Assembly: GCA_040401595.1 (NCBI GenBank)
Contig: JBBAOE010000012.1
Coordinates: 1 to 64,000 of the forward strand
Direction of reading: 5' to 3'
DNA: 64,000 bases
Source: RFPW01 sp040401595
GTDB lineage: Bacteria > Pseudomonadota > Gammaproteobacteria > Burkholderiales > Burkholderiaceae_E
This document shows positions 32,389 to 40,686 of this stretch, in pieces. Position 1 is the first letter of the stretch, and each line of letters begins with the position of its first letter. The notes under the pieces were generated by a model that was given only the letters and a program-made list of their open reading frames with translations, was not told the DNA's origin and did no database searches. A program made the translations under genes and the position numbers.

Positions 32389-33057
32389 TCAGGCATAGGT
32401 TACCCAGTCCGCCCAGGTTGGCGCGTCAAGATGGGGCAGGGTGTTGTAGGTCAGCAGCATGCATCGCTTGGAATTGAATACCAGTTCGGTGACCGAACTG
32501 TTGCGGATACGCAGATTCATCTCAATCGTTGACTCGGGAGGAGTCCCGAGAATCTGGCCCACCGCCGTGGAAATTGGCCCGCCACTCGAAACGACCAATA
32601 CATTGCCGTCATGGTGCGTTCTCACATGATCGAGCGCGCTCGTCACGCCGCTGACAAAATCGGCATAGCTGGGCATCCCGGTGGGCTCGACGCGGCCTTG
32701 CATCCACTGCGTCAGGCCATCACGCAAGAGTCTGAAATGGTGCCGGTAGAGCTCCGGCGTATCGGGTTTCTTCAGCTTTTGCGGATGGATCGTCGCGATG
32801 ACCGCTTCGCTGTCGTACTCATTGAGGCCCGGCCAGGCCAGTGCTGGAAGGACGATGCCGGCGCCGGCACAGATCGCGGCATGGGTCTGGATCTGGCGCT
32901 GCAGCGTTCCGGTCAGCGCAGCATCGAACCGGATGCCCTTGCTTGCAAAATATTCGCCAAGTCGATGGCTTTGCTGCTGGCCAAGCGGGCTGAGCTGGTC
33001 GTAGTTTTCGGAGCCAAACGAGGCTTGACCATGGCGGACGAGATAAAGGGTGCCCAT
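32389..33057 (-). CDS. Histidine phosphatase family protein
   Basis: A 222-residue phosphoglycerate-mutase-like protein. The phosphohistidine motif RHGQ is at 8-11 (LYLVRHGQASFGSENYDQLSPLGQQQSHRLGEYF). Classical members have a second catalytic-pocket histidine in VVSHGG; here the segment is VLVVSSGGPIS, so Ser replaces His, a substitution I believe is shared by a known subgroup. It probably has weak or specialised phosphatase activity. It is divergent from the Bug-type binding protein at 33118. Confidence 0.87.
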   Translation of the reverse strand: MGTLYLVRHGQASFGSENYDQLSPLGQQQSHRLGEYFASKGIRFDAALTGTLQRQIQTHAAICAGAGIVLPALAWPGLNEYDSEAVIATIHPQKLKKPDTPELYRHHFRLLRDGLTQWMQGRVEPTGMPSYADFVSGVTSALDHVRTHHDGNVLVVSSGGPISTAVGQILGTPPESTIEMNLRIRNSSVTELVFNSKRCMLLTYNTLPHLDAPTWADWVTYA

Positions 33058-33117
33058 GTCGGGATTATGCTGTCAACCATCATGAAACAATGGTTGAATT
33101 AATCAAGGAGACTCAGG

Positions 33118-34149
33118 ATGACACAGATTTTCAATACGACCGGACAGAACCAGCGGTCAGCCGGCGATTTGCGCCGTGCCGTGGTGCGGCGCACCACCAT
33201 GGCGTTGGGGCTTGGCGTTCTGGCGCTCTTGCCTGTCATGGCGAGTGCTCAGGCACCGGTCTTCCCGTCAAGGCCCATTACGCTGGTCGTACCCTGGCCA
33301 GCCGGTGGTTCGACGGACCGCCATCTGCGTGTTCTCGCAGAATTGGCCGGTAAACATCTGGGACAGCCTGTGCTCGTCCAGAACCAGCCCGGTGGCGGAG
33401 GAACGGTCGGTCCAGGGAGTATGGCGCTGGCTGCCAAACCGGATGGTTACACGATTGCTCAGTATCCGATGGGGATGCTCAGAGTGCCCCATATGCAGAA
33501 GACCGCCTGGCATCCGCTCAATGATTTCAGCTTTATTCTTGGGGTGTCGGGGTACACCTTCGGTTTTGTGGTGAAGGGTGATTCTCCATTCAAGAACTTC
33601 AACGACTACATTGAGGCGGCGCGCCGCCAGCCGGAAAAAATTGACTACGGCTCTACCGGGATCGGGACCAGTCCGCACCTGCTGCTGGAAGAGGTGGCGG
33701 ATGCAGCAAAAGTTCAACTTAACCACGTTCCGTTCAAAGGCAATGCGGATCAGATGCAGGCGCTGCTCGGTGGCCATGTGATGGCCGCCAGTGACGCGAC
33801 CGGTTGGGATCGGTTCGTTGACTCCGGGCAGATGCGCCTGCTGGTCACCTTTGGTGAGCAGCGCACCCGGCGCTGGCCAGCAGTGCCGACCGCCAAGGAA
33901 CTCGGCTATAACGTGGTGTCCAGTTCACCCTACGGCCTGGTCGGTCCGAAGGGAATGGACCCGGCGGTGATGAAGACCCTCCATGACGCGTTCAAGAAAG
34001 CCATGGACGAGCCGAAGCATCTCGAGGTGCTCGCCCAGCTCAATCAGGAACCCTGGTACCGCGACAGCCTCGAGTACCGTCAGTGGGCTACGACCAATCT
34101 GGTGGCGAGCAAAGCGCTCATTGAACGACTTGGACTGGCTGCCCGGTGA
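33118..34149 (+). CDS. Bug/TctC-family tricarboxylate-type solute-binding protein
   Basis: A 343-residue periplasmic protein of the Bug (TctC) family, greatly expanded in Burkholderiales. The signal peptide (RRTTMALGLGVLALLPVMASA) is followed by the diagnostic mature start FPSRPITLVVPWPAGGSTDRHLRVLAE, then VLVQNQPGGGGTVGPGSMALAAKPDGYTI and YGSTGIGTSPHLLLEEVA. No TctA or TctB permease is adjacent. It starts at ATG 33118 after an AAGGAG site. Its stop overlaps the CoA ligase start (GTGA), so binding protein and ligase are coupled; the ligand is likely the acid that the ligase activates (inference). Confidence 0.9.
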   Translation: MTQIFNTTGQNQRSAGDLRRAVVRRTTMALGLGVLALLPVMASAQAPVFPSRPITLVVPWPAGGSTDRHLRVLAELAGKHLGQPVLVQNQPGGGGTVGPGSMALAAKPDGYTIAQYPMGMLRVPHMQKTAWHPLNDFSFILGVSGYTFGFVVKGDSPFKNFNDYIEAARRQPEKIDYGSTGIGTSPHLLLEEVADAAKVQLNHVPFKGNADQMQALLGGHVMAASDATGWDRFVDSGQMRLLVTFGEQRTRRWPAVPTAKELGYNVVSSSPYGLVGPKGMDPAVMKTLHDAFKKAMDEPKHLEVLAQLNQEPWYRDSLEYRQWATTNLVASKALIERLGLAAR

Positions 34150-35744
34150 GCGCAATGAACCTGCCGACGCCTGACAGTATTTCCGCATTTCAGCCGATCG
34201 GCGATCTGCTTCGGGACCATGCCAAAGCGCGACCGCTACATCCAGCGATTGTTCAGGGCAGCGATCGTTTGACCTGGTCTGCGCTGGACGTGATGATGGA
34301 TCGCGTCGCGGTTGCGCTCCAGCGTGACGGTCTCCAGGTAGGCGACATCATTGTTCTCTGTGGTGCCATGACCCCAGGCCTGGCTGCCATCTTTCTAGGG
34401 GCCTTGCGTGCTGGTGTTGCGGTTGCTCCATTGGCACACTCGGTGACGCCCGAGACCTTTGCAGCGATGCTTCAGGACGCCCATCCGAAGCGACTCTTCA
34501 TCGACCAGAGTGCGATTGGCCTGGTACCGGAAGACTTGCTGGAGCTCTGCATCGCACTCGATGCGGGGATGCCGGGCGTCTCGCTGAACGATTGGTTGGC
34601 GCCACCCGGTGTCCACCCCCGTCCGGTCGAGATTCGTCCGGAGGATCCGTTCAACATTATTTATTCCTCCGGAACGACTGGAGTGCCCAAGGGTATTGTT
34701 CAACCACATGGAATGCGTTGGATGCATATCCAGCGGGGGGGGCAATATGCTTACAGCGCCGATACGGTGACCCTGCTATCGACGCCGCTCTATTCCAACA
34801 CGACCCTGGTCGTTTTTTTCCCGACCCTGGGGTCCGGTGGAACGGTTCATCTGATGGGGAAATTTGATGCTGGCGCGTGGTTATCGATCGCGGCGCGCGA
34901 AGGAGTCACCCATACGATGCTGGTGCCGGTTCAGTATCGCCGCCTGATGTCGCATCCGCAGTTTGATCGCCATGATCTGTCAAGCTTTCAGATGAAATTC
35001 TGTACCAGTGCCCCATTCGCAGCAGAGCTGAAGGCTGACATTGTGCGTCGTTGGCCCGGAGGGCTCGTGGAGTTTTATGGCATGACGGAGGGCGGCGGAA
35101 CGTGCATCCTGGAAGCCCACCTGCACCCGGAGAAACTGCATACCGTCGGCAAGCCGGCCGAAGGCCACGATCTGCGCTTGATCGATGATCATGGGCTCGA
35201 AGTCGGATCGGGCGAATTGGGTGAAGTGGTCGGGCGTTCACCCGCCATGATGATTGGGTACCATAACCAACCTGAGAAGACCCGGGAAGCCGAGTGGTTC
35301 TCACCCGAGGGCCTTCGGTTTATTCGCACGGGCGACATCGGCCGGTTCGATTCCGAAGGTTTCATGATTCTGATGGATCGAAAAAAAGACATGATTATTT
35401 CGGGGGGATTCAATGTGTATCCCAGTGATCTGGAGGCCATCCTGGTCCAGCATCCTGGTGTCATCGAAGCCGCTGTGGTCGGCGTCCCCTCAGTGGAGTG
35501 GGGCGAAACGCCAGTGGCATTCGTGGTGCAGCGTACGACGAATGCGACCTCTGCGCCGGCCCTTCGCGATTGGCTCAACAGTCGAGTGGGAAAGACCCAG
35601 CGCCTGTCGGATCTGCGCCTGATGCCGGAGTTGCCTCGCAGCGCGATTGGCAAAGTGCTGAAACGGGAATTGCGCGACCGCTATCCCGAGTGGATCCCTG
35701 AACGGAACTCGAAACCCTCCTCTGAGACGCCAGGCAATTGTTGA
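34146..35744 (+). CDS. Acyl-CoA synthetase (AMP-forming)
   Basis: A 532-residue ANL-family ligase with YSSGTTGVPKG (near residue 175), FYGMTEGGG (near 310), TGDIGRFDSEGFMILMDRKKDMIISGGFNVYP (near 395-430) and the catalytic lysine in PRSAIGKVLKRELR. It activates an unidentified carboxylate with CoA. GTG 34146 overlaps the upstream stop, with an ATG three codons later (34155) as an alternative. It overlaps the downstream small gene by one base (TGATG). The short operon couples uptake (Bug protein) and activation. Confidence 0.9.
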   Translation: MSAMNLPTPDSISAFQPIGDLLRDHAKARPLHPAIVQGSDRLTWSALDVMMDRVAVALQRDGLQVGDIIVLCGAMTPGLAAIFLGALRAGVAVAPLAHSVTPETFAAMLQDAHPKRLFIDQSAIGLVPEDLLELCIALDAGMPGVSLNDWLAPPGVHPRPVEIRPEDPFNIIYSSGTTGVPKGIVQPHGMRWMHIQRGGQYAYSADTVTLLSTPLYSNTTLVVFFPTLGSGGTVHLMGKFDAGAWLSIAAREGVTHTMLVPVQYRRLMSHPQFDRHDLSSFQMKFCTSAPFAAELKADIVRRWPGGLVEFYGMTEGGGTCILEAHLHPEKLHTVGKPAEGHDLRLIDDHGLEVGSGELGEVVGRSPAMMIGYHNQPEKTREAEWFSPEGLRFIRTGDIGRFDSEGFMILMDRKKDMIISGGFNVYPSDLEAILVQHPGVIEAAVVGVPSVEWGETPVAFVVQRTTNATSAPALRDWLNSRVGKTQRLSDLRLMPELPRSAIGKVLKRELRDRYPEWIPERNSKPSSETPGNC

Positions 35745-36112
35745 TGCGTATTCTCCTGACCCTCTTGTTGCTGAGCCTGAGCGGCGCAGCGTCTGCCCAA
35801 TGGCGTCTGATCTCGGAAAACGAGGAAGCGTCCTTTTATTTCAACCCGGCGACCGTTCGCTATCTGGGCGAGGCCATCACGGTTTGGGTCATCGCAGATC
35901 GACGCAAAACCGGACCCGATGGCGAACGATCGGTGCGCATGCAGTACGAAGTCGATTGCAAGACCCGGGAGTACCAGATCACTTACGAGGCGTTGCACGC
36001 TGCACGCATGGCTCAGGGTGAGAATCTGGCCACCCGGCATCCTGTCGAATGGAAAATGGCGACCCTCACATCAACAGCCGGATTGATATTGAAGAAAATC
36101 TGCCCACGCTGA
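35744..36112 (+). CDS. Secreted surface-adhesin-E-like protein (second copy)
   Basis: A 122-residue exported protein: signal peptide MRILLTLLLLSLSGAASA, then QWRLISENEEASFYFNPATVRYLGEAITVWVIADRR, a late VDCKTREYQITYEALH, and a terminal cysteine (ILKKICPR). The pattern matches the surface-adhesin E domain and the protein at 42-518. The ATG at 35744 shares a base with the ligase stop. In-frame TTG starts upstream (35738, 35741) are less likely. Function is unknown. Confidence 0.75.
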   Translation: MRILLTLLLLSLSGAASAQWRLISENEEASFYFNPATVRYLGEAITVWVIADRRKTGPDGERSVRMQYEVDCKTREYQITYEALHAARMAQGENLATRHPVEWKMATLTSTAGLILKKICPR

Positions 36113-36182
36113 GCCGCGATGGTCCGGGTGCTGGCGACCCTTGTTGACCCACCGCGGGGCCTGTCCTTGGATCCTCGCGGTC

Positions 36183-36725
36183 TCAGGATAGCAAGGCTTC
36201 GGGTGGCAGGAAGCGTGGCTCCTGTCCGATCGAACGTAACCAGTCAGCAAGCGCCAGGCCGGTCGCGGCAGGCCAGCACAGGACATCCTCGGGGCGAAAC
36301 AGACGATACTCGCTCAGTTCAGGCGATAGAACGATCGTCCCGCTGGCGAGCGCATGGTAGGCGATGATCACCTGATTCATACGCTGAAAATCATAGACAC
36401 CGATCAGCGACAGGGCTTCAACCAGCAGGCCGGTTTCTTCCGCGACCTCGCGGGCGGTGCCTTCTTCGGGCGTTTCTCCGGCTTCCATGAAGCCGGTGAT
36501 GAGGCGAAACCGACGCCCTGGCCAGGCCGCGTTGTGGGCCAGAAGCAGTTGTCCGTCCCGATCCGCGCACTGCACCACGGCCGCCAGTACCGGGGTCGGG
36601 TTGTTCCAGACCGTCCACTGACAGGCTGGACAGCGCAGGCGATCTTTATGTCCGCCATCCTCAAGTTGGGAATGCCAGACCAGCGGCGTGGCGCAATGGG
36701 TGCAAAATCGGGTGTCGTACTTCAT
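36183..36725 (-). CDS. Nudix hydrolase with N-terminal zinc ribbon
   Basis: A 180-residue pyrophosphohydrolase. Residues 8-35 hold a C8-x-x-C11 / C32-x-x-C35 zinc ribbon (RFCTHCATPL, LRCPACQW), and the complete Nudix box G-x5-E-x7-REVAEETGL occupies about 78-100. The zinc-ribbon plus Nudix layout resembles NudC-like or ADP-ribose/NADH pyrophosphatases. The ATG at 36725 follows an AGGA site; a longer frame to 36872 has no ribosome site. It is divergent from metY. Confidence 0.88.
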   Translation of the reverse strand: MKYDTRFCTHCATPLVWHSQLEDGGHKDRLRCPACQWTVWNNPTPVLAAVVQCADRDGQLLLAHNAAWPGRRFRLITGFMEAGETPEEGTAREVAEETGLLVEALSLIGVYDFQRMNQVIIAYHALASGTIVLSPELSEYRLFRPEDVLCWPAATGLALADWLRSIGQEPRFLPPEALLS

Positions 36726-36781
36726 CTTGGATCGTCCTTTGGGCGATATCTTAGTCAATTCAACGCAACAGGGGGTTTTCA

Positions 36782-38101
36782 ATGGCTGGTTATGCCGATC
36801 CCGGTTTTGACACCCTAGCCCTCCATGCCGGTGCATCACCCGATCCCACGACGGGTGCGCGAGCGGTTCCAATCCATCTCAGCACCTCGTTTGTTTTCGA
36901 ATCGTCGGAACAGGCCGCAGCGCTCTTCAATCTGGAGCGGGCAGGGCATGTGTACAGCCGGATCAGCAACCCGACCAATGCGGTGCTTGAACAGCGGATC
37001 GCGGCGCTCGAAGGTGGTATCGGGGCCATCGCCACCGCGAGTGGCCAGGCCGCGCTGCACCTTGCGATCACGACCCTGATGGGGGCGGGCGCACATATTG
37101 TGGCTAGCAGCGCACTCTATGGGGGTTCGCACAACCTGCTGGACTACACGCTGCGCAGGTTCGGCATCGAGACCAGTTTTGTAGCCCCCAATGATCTCGC
37201 GGCCTGGCGGGCTGCAGTGCGTCCGAACACCCGACTTTTTTTCGGTGAGACCGTGGGTAATCCCACGCTGGACGTGCTCGATCTGGAGGCGGTCAGTGCT
37301 CTGGCCCATGAATCCGGCGTTCCCCTCCTGGTCGATGCAACGATGACAACGCCCTGGCTGCTCAAGCCCTTCGATCATGGTGCGGATTTGATCGTTCATT
37401 CGGCGACCAAGTTCCTTTCCGGTCATGGCACGGTGATCGGCGGGTTACTGGTGGATGGCGGCAGCTTCGATTGGGAGCGATCGGGCAAGTTCAGCGAACT
37501 GACGCAGGCCTACGCCGGCTTTCACGGCATGGTGTTCAGCGAGGAAAGCACGGTTGGTGCATTTTTGCTGCGGGCTCGCCGTGAGGGGTTGCGGGACTTT
37601 GGCGCCTGCATGAGTCCGCATACCGCCTGGCTGATTCTGCAAGGTATTGAAACCTTGCCCTTGCGCATGGCACGCCACTTGAGCAATGCGCAGGCTGTGG
37701 TGAATTTTCTGGTGTCCCAACCGATGGTGGAGCGCGTAGGCCACCCGCTGCTGGCCAGCCACCCGAGTCATGCGCTAGCTCAGCGGCTGCTGCCGCGTGG
37801 GGCGGGTTCGGTGTTCAGCTTCGATCTGCGCGGCACCCGCGCCCAGGGCCAGGTGTTCGTCGAGGCCCTGCAGGTATTTAGTCATCTGGCCAATGTCGGC
37901 GACTGCCGGAGCCTGGTCATTCATCCGGCCAGTACGACCCATTTTCGGATGGAGGATGCGGCGCTTCGCGCTGCCGGAATCGGACCGGGGACGATCCGGC
38001 TCTCCATCGGGCTCGAGGATCCGGAGGATCTGATCGAGGATCTCAAGCGTGCCCTGAAGATAGCCCAACGTCATCCGTCGACACCGGGAGCGCAGTCATG
38101 A
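36782..38101 (+). CDS. metY: O-acetyl/O-succinylhomoserine sulfhydrylase
   Basis: A 439-residue PLP enzyme of the Cys/Met metabolism family that condenses an activated homoserine with sulfide to make homocysteine for methionine synthesis. Landmarks: FDTLALHAGASPDPTTGARAVPIHLSTSF, YSRISNPTNAVLEQRIAALEGG, PLP-binding K210 in SATKFLSGHGT, and a C-terminal SIGLEDPEDLIEDL. The acyl group (acetyl or succinyl) cannot be decided by eye. Its start is 56 bp from the divergent Nudix gene, and its 3' end overlaps the alpha/beta hydrolase gene by 4 bp. Confidence 0.9.
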   Translation: MAGYADPGFDTLALHAGASPDPTTGARAVPIHLSTSFVFESSEQAAALFNLERAGHVYSRISNPTNAVLEQRIAALEGGIGAIATASGQAALHLAITTLMGAGAHIVASSALYGGSHNLLDYTLRRFGIETSFVAPNDLAAWRAAVRPNTRLFFGETVGNPTLDVLDLEAVSALAHESGVPLLVDATMTTPWLLKPFDHGADLIVHSATKFLSGHGTVIGGLLVDGGSFDWERSGKFSELTQAYAGFHGMVFSEESTVGAFLLRARREGLRDFGACMSPHTAWLILQGIETLPLRMARHLSNAQAVVNFLVSQPMVERVGHPLLASHPSHALAQRLLPRGAGSVFSFDLRGTRAQGQVFVEALQVFSHLANVGDCRSLVIHPASTTHFRMEDAALRAAGIGPGTIRLSIGLEDPEDLIEDLKRALKIAQRHPSTPGAQS

Positions 38102-38913
38102 TGTTCGATGTTGAGGGGGTATCCCTGTATGCATACACTGGGGGCAAGTCGTTCGATGCCGCACAGCCCACCATGGTCTTTGTTCATGGCGTACTCAATG
38201 ATCACAGCGTGTGGATTTTGCAGTCACGCTTCTTTGCCCATCACGGGTGGAACGTGCTCGCGATTGACTTGCCCGGGCATGGGCGGAGCGCCGGGCTGCC
38301 ACCGGCCACGGTCGAGTCGGCCGCGCAGACACTGATTGCAAGCCTCGATGCGCTAAGGCTCGATCGCATCGTTCTGGTCGGGCATAGTTTCGGCGCTCTG
38401 ATCGCACTCGAGACGGCGAGTCAGATCCCCGATCGGGTCAGTCGACTGGCCCTGCTGGGGGTTGCTCACCCGATGCGGGTATCTCCAGCGCTACTCGATG
38501 CATCCCTCCATGCGCCCGAGGAAGCCATCCAGCTGGTGACCCGGTATTCCTACTCCAGCCTCGCTGCGCCGCCATCGGCGCTCGGGCCCGGGACCTGGCT
38601 GCCCGGATTGGGCCGGGCACTGATGCGACGCGTCCTGGCCACTAACCCGAGCGTCAACCCTTTTCATGCGGGGTTCCTTGCCTGCGATCGCTATCAGGGT
38701 GGCGAAGACGCCATTCAGCGGGTGATCTGTCCGACCTTGTTCATGCTGGGCGACGCCGACCAGATGACCCCCGTCAAGGGGGCTCAGGCACTCATTGCGC
38801 AGGCGCGGTCTGCCACCGTCTTGCGGTTGCCTGTTGGGCACCAGATGATGGGCGAGGCGCCTGGACCTGTGCTCGACGGCCTGCGCGGTTTCGTGGCGTC
38901 GGCGAGCGCTTAA
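38098..38913 (+). CDS. Alpha/beta hydrolase
   Basis: A 271-residue cytoplasmic alpha/beta hydrolase. The oxyanion HG (FVHGVLNDHSVW, H30-G31), nucleophile elbow VGHSFGA with S97, acid in LFMLGDADQMTP, and the late histidine LPVGHQMMGEAPG are all in place. It overlaps metY by four bases (ATGATG context), so it is translationally coupled to it. In some bacteria such a partner is a homoserine O-acyltransferase-like MetX, but the 271-residue length and motifs suit a generic esterase or lipase. Substrate unknown. Confidence 0.85.
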   Translation: MMFDVEGVSLYAYTGGKSFDAAQPTMVFVHGVLNDHSVWILQSRFFAHHGWNVLAIDLPGHGRSAGLPPATVESAAQTLIASLDALRLDRIVLVGHSFGALIALETASQIPDRVSRLALLGVAHPMRVSPALLDASLHAPEEAIQLVTRYSYSSLAAPPSALGPGTWLPGLGRALMRRVLATNPSVNPFHAGFLACDRYQGGEDAIQRVICPTLFMLGDADQMTPVKGAQALIAQARSATVLRLPVGHQMMGEAPGPVLDGLRGFVASASA

Positions 38914-40508
38914 GCCTTGGGTAGGGATGGGGACAGGCTGGGGAATTGAAGGGCCTGGGTGGCCTGCTCAAAGGCAAAACCGAATCTCAACAATCGCGCC
39001 TCGCTCCAGGCTGGGCCGACAAAACTCAGGCCAACTGGCAAGCCTGCCGCAAAACCGCAGGGGACCGTGAGATGCGGGTAGCCGGCCACAGCGGCGGGCG
39101 TTGAAAAGCTTTTGCCGTAATGGTCGCCGTTCACAAAATCGGTCAACCAGGCGACGCCACCGGTTGGCGCAACGAGTGCATCGAGCCGATGCCGCTTGAG
39201 CACCTCGTCAATTCCCTGCGTTCGGGCGTAACGTCGGCAATTGGCGAGTGCAGCCAGATACGGCTGGCTGCGCAGATCACCGAGTTCCTGCGCACGTAAG
39301 AAGAGCTCTTGTCCGAAGTGCGACATCTCCTGGGTGGCATTCGTCTGATTAAACGCGATGATCTCGCCCAGGGACTTCACCGGTGCACCTTGCGCAAATT
39401 CGCGCAGATATGCATTCAGATCGGTCTTGAATTCGTAGAGTAAAACGCTGAATTCGCTCTCCTGATACAACTCCTCAGGGGGCAGTTTGATCGAATCGAT
39501 CACTCGTGCGCCTTGAGCACTCAAGGTGTTGAGTGCCTGCTCATGAAGGGCATCAATGCGCGGATTGCCAGTAAACGATGCGCGGACAACGCCAAGCCGG
39601 GCGCCTCGCAGGCCCTCCCGGTTGAGCGCAGCCAGATAATCGTCGGGCTTCACCCCGCGGGTGGCCGGGTCGCGTGCATCCGCTCCGGCCATGGCCATCA
39701 GTAGCAGGGCTGCATCCGTGACGCTACGTGTCATTGGACCCGCAGTGTCCTGACTGCGCGAGATCGGAATGACGCCATCCCGACTGATCAGGCCGACGGT
39801 GGGCTTGAGGCCGACAATCCCGTTGATTGAGGCTGGCGATACGATCGATCCGTCGGTTTCGGTCCCGACGGTCAGCGGTGCCAGCGCGATCGCCGCAGCC
39901 GCTGCGCTGCCCGAGCTCGATCCGCTGGTATTGCGGTCCAGTGCATGCGGGTTGCGGGTAAGACCACCGCGGGCACTCCATCCGCTGGTGGATCGGCTTG
40001 AGCGGATATTGGCCCATTCGCTCAGGTTGGTCTTGCCAAGCAGGATCGCACCCGCGTTTCTGAGGCGGGTCACCAAATGAGCATCGCGGGGTGCCCGCGC
40101 GCCCACGAGAGCCAGGGAACCTGCTGTGGTCTGCATGGCGTCGGCGGTTGCGATGTTGTCCTTCAGCAGGACCGGGATGCCATGCAGCGGGCCTCGTGTT
40201 CGACCGGCTGCGCGTTCCTGATCCATCACCCGGGCGAGCGCGCTGGCCTCGGGGTTGACTTCAATCACCGACCGGATCCCTGGGCCATTTCGATCGATCG
40301 CATCGATCCGGGACAGGCAAGCCTGCGTCAGTGTCAGAGCGCTCAGGCTGCCGCGTTGCATGTTCGACTGCAACATGGAGACGTCGAAATCAGGCAAGTT
40401 GCTGCCCTGTGGATCGAGTTGCTCCGAGCGGCCAGCGGCCTGACCGCGGTCCGCCAAACCCAGAGTCGAAACAGACGCCATATTGGTCAAGAATGTTCTA
40501 CGTGACAT
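38910..40508 (-). CDS. Tat-exported amidase
   Basis: A 532-residue amidase-signature enzyme. The N-terminus MSRRTFLTNMASVSTLG is a twin-arginine (S-R-R-T-F-L) signal, so it is likely exported folded. The Ser-cisSer-Lys triad is visible: K116 in VLLKDN, the serine-rich loop 195-201 (SGSSSGS), and nucleophile S221 in GTETDGSIV. It hydrolyses C-N bonds of unknown amides in the periplasm. ATG 40508 is preferred; an in-frame start at 40532 adds eight residues. Its 3' end overlaps the convergent hydrolase by 4 bp. Confidence 0.9.
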   Translation of the reverse strand: MSRRTFLTNMASVSTLGLADRGQAAGRSEQLDPQGSNLPDFDVSMLQSNMQRGSLSALTLTQACLSRIDAIDRNGPGIRSVIEVNPEASALARVMDQERAAGRTRGPLHGIPVLLKDNIATADAMQTTAGSLALVGARAPRDAHLVTRLRNAGAILLGKTNLSEWANIRSSRSTSGWSARGGLTRNPHALDRNTSGSSSGSAAAAAIALAPLTVGTETDGSIVSPASINGIVGLKPTVGLISRDGVIPISRSQDTAGPMTRSVTDAALLLMAMAGADARDPATRGVKPDDYLAALNREGLRGARLGVVRASFTGNPRIDALHEQALNTLSAQGARVIDSIKLPPEELYQESEFSVLLYEFKTDLNAYLREFAQGAPVKSLGEIIAFNQTNATQEMSHFGQELFLRAQELGDLRSQPYLAALANCRRYARTQGIDEVLKRHRLDALVAPTGGVAWLTDFVNGDHYGKSFSTPAAVAGYPHLTVPCGFAAGLPVGLSFVGPAWSEARLLRFGFAFEQATQALQFPSLSPSLPKA

Positions 40509-40584
40509 AAGTACTCTACCGGATCGCTGCAACTGTAACCCGAAGCCGACACGTCAGCGCCGAAACCCGTGCCGCTGATGCTCA

Positions 40585-40633
40585 AGCTTCAGGGCCGAGC
40601 CGGCGTCGCCGGAAAGCGCCGGGCGCTGAAGCT
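40585..40633. promoter_or_regulatory. Nested dyads in the purT leader/amidase promoter region
   Basis: AGCTTCAG (40585-40592) pairs with CTGAAGCT (40626-40633). Inside it CCGGCG-T-CGCCGG (40600-40612) is a near-perfect palindrome. The element lies 54 bp before the purT start in a 178-bp divergent region. It may be an operator or a leader RNA structure. It does not resemble the E. coli PurR box. Confidence 0.4.
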
Positions 40634-40686
40634 GACATGGCGATAGACTCCTCACCGCATTGCCCTTTGCTTTTGGAGAACCTGTG

